Notes under the pieces: generated by a model
What the model was told of the DNA's origin: nothing
Databases searched by the model: none
The model's input: the letters and a program-made list of their open reading frames with translations, nothing else
Position numbers and translations under genes: made by a program
NCBI GenBank assembly: GCA_015064685.1
Contig: SVRT01000001.1
Coordinates: 106,568 to 170,567, forward strand
Length of the DNA: 64,000 bases
Source: Oscillospiraceae bacterium
GTDB taxonomy: Bacteria > Bacillota > Clostridia > Oscillospirales > CAG-272
Direction of reading: 5' to 3'
Shown here: in pieces, positions 7,775 through 15,013 of the stretch
Layout: every line of letters begins with the position of its first letter
How positions within the stretch are numbered: position 1 is the stretch's first letter

Positions 7775-8234
7775 TTGTTCAGTCGAGCAGGAAAGAGTCG
7801 CGGACGGCAGGGTACACGTAGGACTTACGGCTTTCATTATATAGTATAGCTCTTTATTTCCTTTGTGTGCTTTTCCACTATGTTTTCCGATCTGTGACCG
7901 ATGAATACCGATATTTCGGATTCTTCTATTCATCTTTTGCTTGATGCGTGTGCTCTGCTTCGTTAAGTGAGATTAACTATTCGGAGCTTGTTAAGTATAC
8001 TTAATTAATTGTGCTGAATGCAATGTCGAATTAACTTTACCGGGGTGCTATACTGTCGGATTATACTTGCTCGGGGCTTTTATAACAACAGTGCTGCGAA
8101 AAAGCGAGGAGAGTAGGTTTTATTTTTTAGCCGCAAAATAGAACAAATGTGTGATTTTGGGCGGATGATTTGTGCGAGTGCGGTGGATCGTTTGGGGGAA
8201 TGCCGGAGAGTGATCCTGTCAAGAGTGGTGCAAA
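7775..8234. other. Non-coding stretch downstream of the SOS-like promoter
   Basis: No credible gene is seen on either strand. There is one 21-codon ORF at about 7900 with no Shine-Dalgarno. A small hairpin GAATACCGATATTTCGGATTC lies near 7902. A second copy of the SOS-like box with its AT-rich left flank is at 8119-8159. A transcript from 7781 would run through this stretch. Confidence 0.5.
8119..8159 (+). repeat. SOS-like box repeat, copy 2
   Basis: TTTATTTTTTAGC, then AAAATAGAACAAATGTG. It matches copy 3 (8978-9019) almost throughout and copy 1 (around 7731-7774) from AAAATAGAAC onward. The TTGACA of copy 1 is replaced here, so it is not an obvious promoter. Confidence 0.6.
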
Positions 8235-8360
8235 GCGATGAGACGTGGGGGCTCGGTAGGGCGTTTCGGTGAAATGTCAGAGAGCAATTCAGTCAAGAGT
8301 TTGCGCAGCGATGAGACGTGGGGGCTCGGTAGGGCGTTTCGTGTAACCCCAGGGAGCGAT
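8219..8360 (+). repeat. Tandem repeat with 73-base period
   Basis: A 34-base core at 8235-8268 recurs exactly at 8308-8341 (core begins GCGATGAGACGTGGGGGCTC). The less conserved flanks GTCAAGAGT also repeat. A third, strongly diverged copy may begin near 8350. No coding potential is evident. Confidence 0.7.
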
Positions 8361-8504
8361 TCGGCTGAGGGTGCGCTCTGTTGCGGTGATGTTTTTGCCT
8401 CACGAAAGTGATATTATGAGGGGGAGGGCAGTGATATTCGTGTCCGGTAGAGTGATATTCCGGAAACGGCGTGCGTGTCATCCCACGCCCCCACCCACTC
8501 CCCC

Positions 8505-8605
8505 GATGCTTCGCGTCTCCCCCCTCGCGGTCTCGCTCCTGCTCGGTTACATCGCGGCTCTGACAGTCCACCGGACTGTCATTCACTACCGCGATGCCGC
8601 TTCGC
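8505..8605. repeat. Dispersed intergenic module, GC-rich with internal hairpin
   Basis: The stretch contains TCTGACAGTCCACCGGACTG, part of a hairpin formed by TGACAGTCC/GGACTGTCA. Its reverse complement resembles the segment inserted into the element at 36576-36917 (about 36746-36833): both carry GGGGTAGCG-AGCGGC, TGAATGACA, TGTCAGA and GAGACCG in the same order. Confidence 0.5.
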
Positions 8606-8651
8606 TACCCCGATGGTGGGACCGGTGAAATATTCTTTGCAATAGTGTTGT

Positions 8652-8915
8652 AAATTGCGGTTTATAGGTGGGATAATAATTGCAAACCCTTTTAAAATAC
8701 TTCACGGTTATAAGTCAAACGACACCATACAACCGTAGGGACCGACGTCCTCGGCGGTCCGTTTCGATACGATTGTATCTTTTCAGCCATAAGGGTTTTA
8801 TAGGCGTTTGCTTTGCGGACCGCCGAGGACGTCGGTCCCTACGGCGCAAAGCGTGCCGTGAAAGAAATATATAGCCGTGAAATGCAATTTAAACCGTTCG
8901 ACAAATCAAAATTTG
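8652..8915. repeat. Dispersed TIR element, copy 1 (264 bp)
   Basis: Its left end is AAATTGCGGTTTA and its right end CAAATCAAAATTTG, the ends shared by the other copies in this window. Inside is a 28-bp perfect inverted repeat (arms 8734-8761 and 8816-8843, each beginning CGTAGGGACCG when read outward-in). No transposase is encoded. Short ORFs inside are by-products of the repeat. Confidence 0.75.
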
Positions 8916-8977
8916 AAGGTGGCGGGCGGGGAAGCTTTGCGGTGAGGCAGCGGAATGTTTGAGTTTTCAGGTGGTAA

Positions 8978-9019
8978 TTTATTTTTTTAGCACGAAAATA
9001 GAACAAATGTGCTAAAAGG
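8978..9019 (+). repeat. SOS-like box repeat, copy 3
   Basis: TTTATTTTTTTAGC, then GAAAATAGAACAAATGTGC. It sits 27 bases upstream of an ATG at 9047 that is preceded by GGAGG and opens into the 18-bp satellite. GTGCTAAAAG stands where copy 1 has GTGCTATAAT. Confidence 0.6.
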
Positions 9020-9046
9020 ATAAAACGATGCGGAGGTAGGGGGAAG

Positions 9047-9731
9047 ATGAATAAAGCAGGATGCGGACTGAAAGCAGGATGCGGACTCAAAGCAGGATGC
9101 CGACTGAAAGCAGGATGCAGAATAAAGGCGGAATGCCGACTGAAAGCGGGATGCGGAATAAAGGCGGAATGCGGACTGAAAGCAGGATGCGGACTGAAAG
9201 CAGGATGCGGACTGAAAGCAGGATGCGGACTGAAAGCAGGATGCGGAATAAAGGCGGAATGCGGACTGAAAGCAGAATGCGGACTGAAAGCAGATGCGGA
9301 CTGAAAGCAGGATGCAGAATAAAGGCGGAATGCCGACTGAAAGCAGAATGCGGACTGAAAGCAGAATGCAGAATAAAGGCGGAATGCTGACTGAAAGCAG
9401 GATGCAGAATAAAGGCGGAATGCCGACTGAAAGCAGAATGCTGACTGAAAGCAGAATGCTGACTGAAAGCAGGATGCGGACTGAAAGCAGGATGCGGACT
9501 GAAAGCAGGATGCAGAATAAAGGCGGAATGCCGACTGAAAGCGGGATGCGGAATAAAGGCGGAATGCCGACTGAAAGCAGGATGCAGAATAAAGGCGGGA
9601 TGCGGAATAAAGGCGGAATGCCGACTGAAAGCGGGATGCGGAATAAAGGCGGAATGCCGACTGAAAGCGGGATGCGAAATAAAAGCAGGGTGCGGAGTGA
9701 AAGCAGCAAGAAAAACAGAAGCAGCAGATGA
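9047..9731. repeat. 18-bp satellite array, about 36 units of two types
   Basis: Type A units are ATGCGGACTGAAAGCAGG and variants (about 24). Type B units are ATGCAGAATAAAGGCGGA and variants (about 12), interspersed with no simple order. One unit near 9281-9297 is 17 bases long. Because 18 is a multiple of 3 and no unit contains a stop, several frames on both strands stay open. The plus frame from the ATG at 9061 encodes hexapeptides MRTESR and MQNKGG, and without the 1-base deletion would run to 9731. The frame from 9047 encodes AGCGLK hexapeptides with a Cys in each and stops at 9304. The last two units degenerate into AAG/AGC-rich sequence. No frame can be preferred from the sequence alone, although GGAGG precedes the 9047 ATG. 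Confidence 0.85.
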
Positions 9732-9790
9732 AACAGAAAGAAAACACAAGGAGTTAAAATCGCGCGGGGCGCGTAGAAAGGAAAAATACA

Positions 9791-9997
9791 ATGGCTTTTG
9801 CAGGAATGTGTCCTTATCTCAAGGACGCGAGAGGTATGGAAAGGACGGTCTGTGAGTGTGCGAAGTTTACCTTCCCTGACAAGGTCGCTCGCAGGGAGGT
9901 CGTTTACGGATATTGCGGTCATCCCGAAAATTGGAAGGCTTGCATGCTTAAGGCGGTCATGGATCGCTATTATGACAGAAAATATGCTGATGGCTGA
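9791..9997 (+). CDS. Small Cys-containing protein at the start of the phage island
   Basis: This 68-residue protein has five Cys (7, 21, 23, 42, 51) and a basic, aromatic C-terminus (MDRYYDRKY). The spacing around CECAKFTFPDK and YGYCGHPENWKACMLK suggests a small metal-binding fold, but no family is recognised with certainty. AGAAAGGA precedes the ATG. It is the first normal-looking gene after the satellite and lies upstream of the terminase genes on the same strand. I infer that it belongs to the phage-derived island, where short Cys-rich early proteins are common. Confidence 0.6.
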   Translation: MAFAGMCPYLKDARGMERTVCECAKFTFPDKVARREVVYGYCGHPENWKACMLKAVMDRYYDRKYADG

Positions 9998-10027
9998 CGG
10001 CCTTTGCTTGCGAGTTCGTTTTCGATT

Positions 10028-10108
10028 ATCGCGGATCTGTTAATAACTCGGATTCATTATTATCGTGAGTTTATTAATATCGCGGATTAATTAATATTGT
10101 GGATCGCG
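10028..10108 (+). repeat. Iteron-like array, about five units of 16-18 bp
   Basis: The units are ATCGCGGATCTGTTAATA, ACTCGGATTCATTATT, ATCGTGAGTTTATTAAT, ATCGCGGATTAATTAAT and ATTGTGGATCGCG. They are AT-rich direct repeats in a non-coding gap. A packaging site, a replication site or a regulator-binding array are all possible. Confidence 0.55.
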
Positions 10109-10160
10109 TATTCATGAAAATCACAGGTTTTATTATTAAGTATTTTATGGAGGAAAGGTT

Positions 10161-10484
10161 ATGTTCAAGAAATTTTTGAAGGACTTTATTGGAAAGCTTC
10201 TCAGCATCAGGGATATTCTCAAAAACAAGAATATGCAGATAAAGGCTGAGAGAGAAAAATACGAGGCGGAGAGGATGGCCAACGTTATCCTTTCGGCATA
10301 TATTGCGCTCCTTGTGGCAGAGCACGGTGCGGTCAGGATCCCCAAAAAGGAGATAAGCGACGCGCTTGGAAGATATATCGTTCGGTCCAGTTCATCCGGT
10401 GACGATTACGTCATTGAGGTCAGCGAGGCTTTGCCCGATGCTCGCAAGGAGGGTGCTTGCATTGGCGAGACAGGGATCATATAA
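10161..10484 (+). CDS. Small phage-island protein, unknown function
   Basis: This 107-residue protein begins with a basic amphipathic helix (MFKKFLKDFIGKLLSIRDIL) and a charged helix rich in Lys and Glu. A more hydrophobic stretch follows (MANVILSAYIALLVAEHGAV), then a beta-rich end (GRYIVRSSSSGDDYVIEVSE). GGAGGAAAGG precedes the ATG. The small terminase gene starts inside its last 23 bases, which implies translational coupling. I do not recognise the family. The position just before the terminase suggests a phage DNA-handling or regulatory role, but that is inference. Confidence 0.65.
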   Translation: MFKKFLKDFIGKLLSIRDILKNKNMQIKAEREKYEAERMANVILSAYIALLVAEHGAVRIPKKEISDALGRYIVRSSSSGDDYVIEVSEALPDARKEGACIGETGII

Positions 10485-10974
10485 AAAATGGTGCGACAGG
10501 TACGGCTTTGAGACTATACGCCGACTGGCAGAGGAGGGCTTTTCGGATGAGGAGATCGCAGAGCGTTGCGGATTGACCTTTGACGTGTTTCAGCGATGGC
10601 GAAAGAAATACGCAAAGTTCCGCGATGCGATCGAGATCGGGCGGAAGGAGGCTGATTTTTCGGTCGTTGAGGCCTTATACAAGAAGGCGACCGGATACAG
10701 CGTCAAGACGAACAAGACTCACAAGCTCAAGCGCGTTGACTACGATCCCGACACCGGGAAAAAGGTCAAGGAATACGAGGAGCTTGCCGTCGGCTTTGAC
10801 GAGAGCTACGTTCCGCCCGATCTCAAGGCTGAGATCTTCTGGTTGAAGAACCGCCAGCCCTGCCGCTGGAAGGAGAAGGAGCTTCACGTGGATGACGGCG
10901 AGGACGGTGAGGGCGGAATCGTTGAGATCCCGCGCGCTGACAGAATAGGAGATCTTGAGGATGGCGGCGAATGA
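10462..10974 (+). CDS. Phage terminase small subunit
   Basis: This subunit recognises phage DNA and presents it to the large terminase for packaging. The proposed start is TTG at 10462 because AAGGAGGG lies 8 bases upstream and the product begins MARQGSYKKW. Longer in-frame starts at 10366 or 10438 would overlap the previous gene much more. The N-terminal helix-turn-helix is clear (FSDEEIAERCGLTFDVFQRW), followed by KEADFSVVEALYKKATGYS, typical of Terminase_2-like small subunits, and PPDLKAEIFWLKNRQPCRWK, a motif common in Clostridia phage small terminases. It overlaps the large subunit start at 10961, as usual for a terminase pair. Confidence 0.85.
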   Translation: MARQGSYKKWCDRYGFETIRRLAEEGFSDEEIAERCGLTFDVFQRWRKKYAKFRDAIEIGRKEADFSVVEALYKKATGYSVKTNKTHKLKRVDYDPDTGKKVKEYEELAVGFDESYVPPDLKAEIFWLKNRQPCRWKEKELHVDDGEDGEGGIVEIPRADRIGDLEDGGE

Positions 10975-12430
10975 GAGGCGCGTGATCTGGACGCCGCAGC
11001 CGCGCCAGGCTGAATTTATGCGCCGACTTGAGGACGAGGCTCTTTACGGCGGTGCGGCAGGAGGAGGGAAGAGCGACTGTGCGCTCGCGGAGGCTCTCCG
11101 TCAGATCTCGATCCCGCACTATCGCGGTCTGATACTTCGCAAGACCTATCCGCAGCTCTCCGAGCTTATAGATCGCTCTCACGAAATCTATTCTGCCGCC
11201 TGCTCGGGCGCGGTCTTCAACGATAGCAAGCACGTATGGCAATTTCCCTCGGGTGCGAAGATCTATTTCGGATCTCTTGCTCACGTCTCCGACCGCTACA
11301 ACTATCAGGGCAAGCGTTACGATTTCATCGACTTCGACGAGCTTACGCAATTCACCTTTGACGAGTACAGCTATCTCTTCTCGCGCAACCGACCGAACGG
11401 TCCCGGCACGCGCTGCTATATGCGCGCTCAAGCCAACCCCGGTGGGATCGGACACGGTTGGGTCAAGGCTCGCTTTATCACTCCTGCGCCGCCTATGACG
11501 ACGATATGGGAGAGTGTCAAGGTCACATTCCCCGACGGACACGAGGAGGAGCGGCGAAGGTCACGCATCTTCGTTCCGTCTACTGTTTTCGACAACAAGA
11601 TACTACTTGAAAACGATCCCGGATACCTTACGCGGCTTGCGTCGCTCCCCGACGCTGAGCGCAGGGCTCTTCTTTACGGAGATTGGGATGGCTTTTCGGG
11701 TCAGGTATTCACGGAATGGCGAAACGATCCCGACAGATACTCCGAACGAATTGGCACTCACGTGATCTCCCCGTTCACTGTGCCGCGCGATTGGAGCATT
11801 ATTAGGGGCTTTGACTGGGGATACTCGAGACCCTTTTCGGTTGGGTGGTATGCTGAGGACCGCGACGGAACATTATATCGGATCCGCGAGCTTTACGGCT
11901 GTACCGGTACTCCCGACGTGGGGGTGCGCTGGGAGGCCACTCGCCTTGCCGAGGAGATCCGACGTATCGAATCGGAGGACGAAAATCTGCGCGGAAGGAT
12001 CATTCACGGTATCGCCGACCCCGCGATATATCAGAAAAACGGCGGTGAGAGTATTGGCGGTATTATGGAGAGACTTGGTGTGTATTTCGATCGCGCTGAC
12101 AACTCGCGCATTGCCGGAAAGATGCAGGTTCATGACCGCCTGGCGTTTGACTCTGCGGGGCGTCCGTCACTCTACGTTTTCTCGACGTGCCGCAACTTTT
12201 TGAGGACGATCCCTTGTCTCGTTTACTCAAGCGTTGACGTTGAGGATGTTGATACGACGGGAGAGGACCACATTTACGATGAGCTTCGATACGTTTGCAT
12301 GGCGCGTCCTATGCGGCGAAAGAATGAAGCCCCGGGGAGCGTTGGACTTAAAAAGTCATACGATCCGCTTGATCTTTACGGCGGCTATGCGCGTGAGCGT
12401 TATCCCGTAAGGACGAGATTTTTACAGTAA
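10961..12430 (+). CDS. Phage terminase large subunit (packaging ATPase-nuclease)
   Basis: This motor translocates phage DNA into the prohead and cuts it. The N-terminal ATPase has Walker A ALYGGAAGGGKSD near residue 30 and Walker B YDFIDFDELTQF near 115, with coupling region YMRAQANPGG. The C-terminal RNase H-like nuclease carries the acidic residues in RGFDWGYSRPF, HGIADPAIY and EDHIYDELRYV. The protein has about 489 residues and looks intact. I chose ATG 10961 because AGGAG is 9 bases upstream and the alternative upstream TTG has no advantage. It is immediately preceded by the small subunit and followed by the portal gene. Confidence 0.93.
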   Translation: MAANERRVIWTPQPRQAEFMRRLEDEALYGGAAGGGKSDCALAEALRQISIPHYRGLILRKTYPQLSELIDRSHEIYSAACSGAVFNDSKHVWQFPSGAKIYFGSLAHVSDRYNYQGKRYDFIDFDELTQFTFDEYSYLFSRNRPNGPGTRCYMRAQANPGGIGHGWVKARFITPAPPMTTIWESVKVTFPDGHEEERRRSRIFVPSTVFDNKILLENDPGYLTRLASLPDAERRALLYGDWDGFSGQVFTEWRNDPDRYSERIGTHVISPFTVPRDWSIIRGFDWGYSRPFSVGWYAEDRDGTLYRIRELYGCTGTPDVGVRWEATRLAEEIRRIESEDENLRGRIIHGIADPAIYQKNGGESIGGIMERLGVYFDRADNSRIAGKMQVHDRLAFDSAGRPSLYVFSTCRNFLRTIPCLVYSSVDVEDVDTTGEDHIYDELRYVCMARPMRRKNEAPGSVGLKKSYDPLDLYGGYARERYPVRTRFLQ

Positions 12431-12472
12431 CGTGCGCTCCCTTGAATCGGGGCGTTATATGAAAGGAAAGAT

Positions 12473-14032
12473 ATGAAAAAAACGAAAACTTTTTTAATCC
12501 CCGATCTTGAGGCGGCTAAGAGTCATCTTTTTGCCTACAAGAGACAAAAGGGGGAGCTTGAGGCGAGGTTGAGGGTTGAGGATGAGATCTGGAAAAACAT
12601 CTATTCGTCGGACCGTTCGTCCTCCTGGGTCTTTAACAGCATCGTCAACAAGCACGCTGACATTATTGACAGTCTGCCCGAGATATGCTGTCTTCCGCGT
12701 GAAAAACGCGATGAGGCGGTTGCAGATAAGCTTACTAAGATCATTCCCGTGCTTTGCGAGAGAGCGGGAATTGAGCAGGTATACTCTGAAAACGCTTGGG
12801 AAAAGCTCAAGCACGGAACGGCTGTCTGGGGCGTTTTCTGGAATACTATGCTTGAAGACGGACTCGGCGACGTGGATATACGCTCGATAAGCTTGTCCGA
12901 TATTTTCTGGGAGATGGGGGTATCCGATATTCAGGACAGTAAGAATCTGTTTATTGTTTCTGCTTTGGACATTGATGCTGTTGAGGCCTTGTATCCTCAT
13001 TTCAAATACTCGGAAAACCGAAACGGAGACTCCGCGATCGCGTCTGCACTTGGATACGCTGTCTCGGATGACGGGAAGTGTGTGGTCGTTGACCACTATT
13101 ACAAGCGATATCTTCCAGAGGGCAAGACGGTGCTTCATCTTTGCAAATTCTGTGGGGATACGGTGCTGTTTTGCTCGGAATCCGACGGAGATTACGAGGG
13201 CGGCTGGTATGCTCACGGGCTTTATCCGGTCGTGTTTGACAGGCTTTATCCCTGCAACGAGGGGATCTGCGGCTTTGGTATGATCGCCATAGCCTCGGGT
13301 ATTCAGGATTACATAAATCGCGTTGACGACAATATGATGGCTTACTCGGATTGGGCTTCGCGCGTGAGATTCTGGGCGAAGCGCTCTCTCGGCGTCAACG
13401 AGAAGGAATTTCTTGATCTCGGTCGCTCTATCGTTGAGGTCGAGGGGGATATTGACGAGGAGAAGCTCCGTCAGATAGAGATATCCCCGATGGATGAGTC
13501 TGTTATGGACTGCAAGAAGATGAAGATCGAGGAGCTCAAGGAGATCACCGGCTCGCGTGACGTTTCGCAGGGAGGCATTACCGGCGGTGTTACCGCCGCG
13601 TCCGCGATCAGTGTTCTTCGCGAGGCGGGGGCAAAGTCCTCAAGAGACGGAATTGAAGAGTCTTACAGGGCTTTTGTCAAGATAATTTCACTTGCTATCG
13701 AGCTTATCGGTGAATTTTATTCGGGTGCGAGAGTCTTTCGCATTACCGGCAGCGAGGGAGCGAGGGATTATCTGACTTTTTCGGGCGGAGAGCTTGCCTT
13801 TGGTGAGGATGGCTACAGACCTCACCTTGACATCGTGGTATCCGCTACCAAAAAGTCACCCTCCGAGGCAAAGGAGAAGAATGAATTTGCCAAATCCCTT
13901 TACGATTCGGGCGCGTTTTTGCCTGAGAACGTCAAGGGGACGCTTATGATGCTTGAGCTTATGGATTTCGAGGGCGTTGAGAAGCTCAAGATGAGCTTGC
14001 GCCGCGAATATCTTGAGGAGAGTGAGGCATGA
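12473..14032 (+). CDS. Phage portal protein
   Basis: The portal forms the dodecameric DNA channel at one capsid vertex. It is identified by order (right after the large terminase), length (519 residues) and features. The N-terminal helical region includes SSWVFNSIVNKHADIIDSLP. A central alpha/beta domain has DIRSISLSDIFWEMG and YDRLYPCNEGICGFGM-like segments. A helical stem carries IASGIQDYINRVDDNMMAYSDWASR, and a Gly-rich loop GGITGGVTAASAISVLREAG is typical of portals of this group. AAAGGAAAG precedes the ATG. Its TGA overlaps the ATG of the Prp-like protease by 2 bases. It looks complete. Confidence 0.85.
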   Translation: MKKTKTFLIPDLEAAKSHLFAYKRQKGELEARLRVEDEIWKNIYSSDRSSSWVFNSIVNKHADIIDSLPEICCLPREKRDEAVADKLTKIIPVLCERAGIEQVYSENAWEKLKHGTAVWGVFWNTMLEDGLGDVDIRSISLSDIFWEMGVSDIQDSKNLFIVSALDIDAVEALYPHFKYSENRNGDSAIASALGYAVSDDGKCVVVDHYYKRYLPEGKTVLHLCKFCGDTVLFCSESDGDYEGGWYAHGLYPVVFDRLYPCNEGICGFGMIAIASGIQDYINRVDDNMMAYSDWASRVRFWAKRSLGVNEKEFLDLGRSIVEVEGDIDEEKLRQIEISPMDESVMDCKKMKIEELKEITGSRDVSQGGITGGVTAASAISVLREAGAKSSRDGIEESYRAFVKIISLAIELIGEFYSGARVFRITGSEGARDYLTFSGGELAFGEDGYRPHLDIVVSATKKSPSEAKEKNEFAKSLYDSGAFLPENVKGTLMMLELMDFEGVEKLKMSLRREYLEESEA

Positions 14033-14382
14033 TAAAGGCGTCGTTTTCAAGGGGTGAGTCGGGGCTTCGCGCGATCATTTGCGGCCACGCGGGCTACTCT
14101 GAGAGTGGTGCGGACATTGTTTGCGCCGCGGTTTCGGGGATAGTTTACGCGATGCTTGGGTATCTCGCTAACAGCGGTGCATATCTTAAGATCAATTCTA
14201 TCGGCTCGGGGGTCGCCGACATTGAATGCGACCCTTCGGGCGAGGAGGCGATGAAGCTTTGCTGCATAGGTCTTATACAGATCGCTCTGACTTATCCCGG
14301 TACGGTTTCGGTCGACTCTATGGCGTGGGGGTGGAGGATAAAGCCGCCTGTCTATGCCGCTTGCCGATCTGCCGGTGCGTGA
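14029..14382 (+). CDS. Prp-like cysteine protease (phage-encoded), likely capsid maturation
   Basis: Prp is the Firmicutes cysteine protease that trims the N-terminus of ribosomal protein L27 and, in some staphylococcal phages, capsid and scaffold proteins. The signature is intact: CGHAGYSESGADIVCAAVS, with His20 and Cys32 as the catalytic pair. The length of 117 residues matches the family (about 105-115). It is inserted between portal and scaffold and translationally coupled to the portal (ATGA overlap), away from any ribosomal genes, so it is a phage copy rather than the host prp of the L21-L27 operon. The likely substrate is the capsid protein at 15014, whose N-terminus contains FKINLQLFG, very close to the L27 cleavage motif. 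Confidence 0.88.
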   Translation: MIKASFSRGESGLRAIICGHAGYSESGADIVCAAVSGIVYAMLGYLANSGAYLKINSIGSGVADIECDPSGEEAMKLCCIGLIQIALTYPGTVSVDSMAWGWRIKPPVYAACRSAGA

Positions 14383-14428
14383 CACGGACACGTTTTTTCG
14401 TGGTAACTTAAGGAGGTATCTTACGTTT

Positions 14429-14974
14429 ATGAATGATGAAGATATTATATCCGCTTCGCTTGAAGACGGAGACGGCTCGTCCTGCCTTACGGACCTGAAT
14501 TGCGATGACTGCGATCGCGAAGTCGCAGGGGATGACCCCAATGAGGGAGTCGAAGCTCTTGATAGCGTTGAAGGTGCGGCTTGTGATGAGTCAAATGATG
14601 AGAAAAGCGACAGGGAAGAATACGAGAGGCTTATCAAAACAAGATTTAAAGAGCTTTTCAGGGAGGATACGCAGAGGCTGATAAACAAACGGTTCAAAAA
14701 ATACAGGGCGCTTGAGGAAAAGGTGAGAAGGCTTGAGGATGAGGCGAAAAATTATGCCGATATCGACTCGCTTCTTATCGCTGAGCGCGAACGGGCAGTC
14801 AGGGAGACTGAGGAAAGAATGAACCGTCAGTTCAAGGCTATGCGTGCCAGGATTTCGGAAAATGCGGTGTCGCCGCGCTCGGCTCGTTCTTCGCTTGACG
14901 TTTCTAAATTGACTAAAAGTGAGCGCGCGTCTTTGGCTTCAAGGGCGCTTAAGGGTGAAAAAATTCACCTTTGA
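14429..14974 (+). CDS. Phage scaffold-like protein
   Basis: This is probably the prohead scaffold, which shapes the shell and is then removed. The first 65 residues are acidic (SLEDGDGSSCLTDLNC, then EVAGDDPNEG). A long charged coiled coil follows (REEYERLIKTRFKELF through about residue 155), and the end is basic (SKLTKSERASLASRALKG). This acidic head, coiled coil and basic tail are typical of scaffolds encoded just before the capsid gene. ATG 14429 is chosen because AGGAGG lies 12 bases upstream; longer in-frame reading would overlap the protease gene. Unlike the capsid protein, its N-terminus shows no L27-like cleavage motif. Confidence 0.75.
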   Translation: MNDEDIISASLEDGDGSSCLTDLNCDDCDREVAGDDPNEGVEALDSVEGAACDESNDEKSDREEYERLIKTRFKELFREDTQRLINKRFKKYRALEEKVRRLEDEAKNYADIDSLLIAERERAVRETEERMNRQFKAMRARISENAVSPRSARSSLDVSKLTKSERASLASRALKGEKIHL

Positions 14975-15013
14975 TATTTGTTATGATAGATATTTTCAAA
15001 AAGAAAGGAATTT

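Noticed and set aside
7718..7933. 71-codon minus-strand ORF
   Set aside because: It runs over the SOS-like promoter and has no ribosome site; composition is not protein-like.
8293..8628. Overlapping ORFs of 97 (minus) and 85 (plus) codons
   Set aside because: They lie in the repeat cluster, with no ribosome site or recognisable domain.
9047..9731. CRISPR array
   Set aside because: Units of 18 bp are contiguous with no unique spacers, and no cas genes are present.
8839..9922. Long minus-strand ORFs of 302, 311 and 234 codons across the satellite
   Set aside because: They arise because an 18-bp repeat without stops stays open in many frames. Composition is a simple hexapeptide in each, there is no Shine-Dalgarno, and plus-strand frames are equally open.
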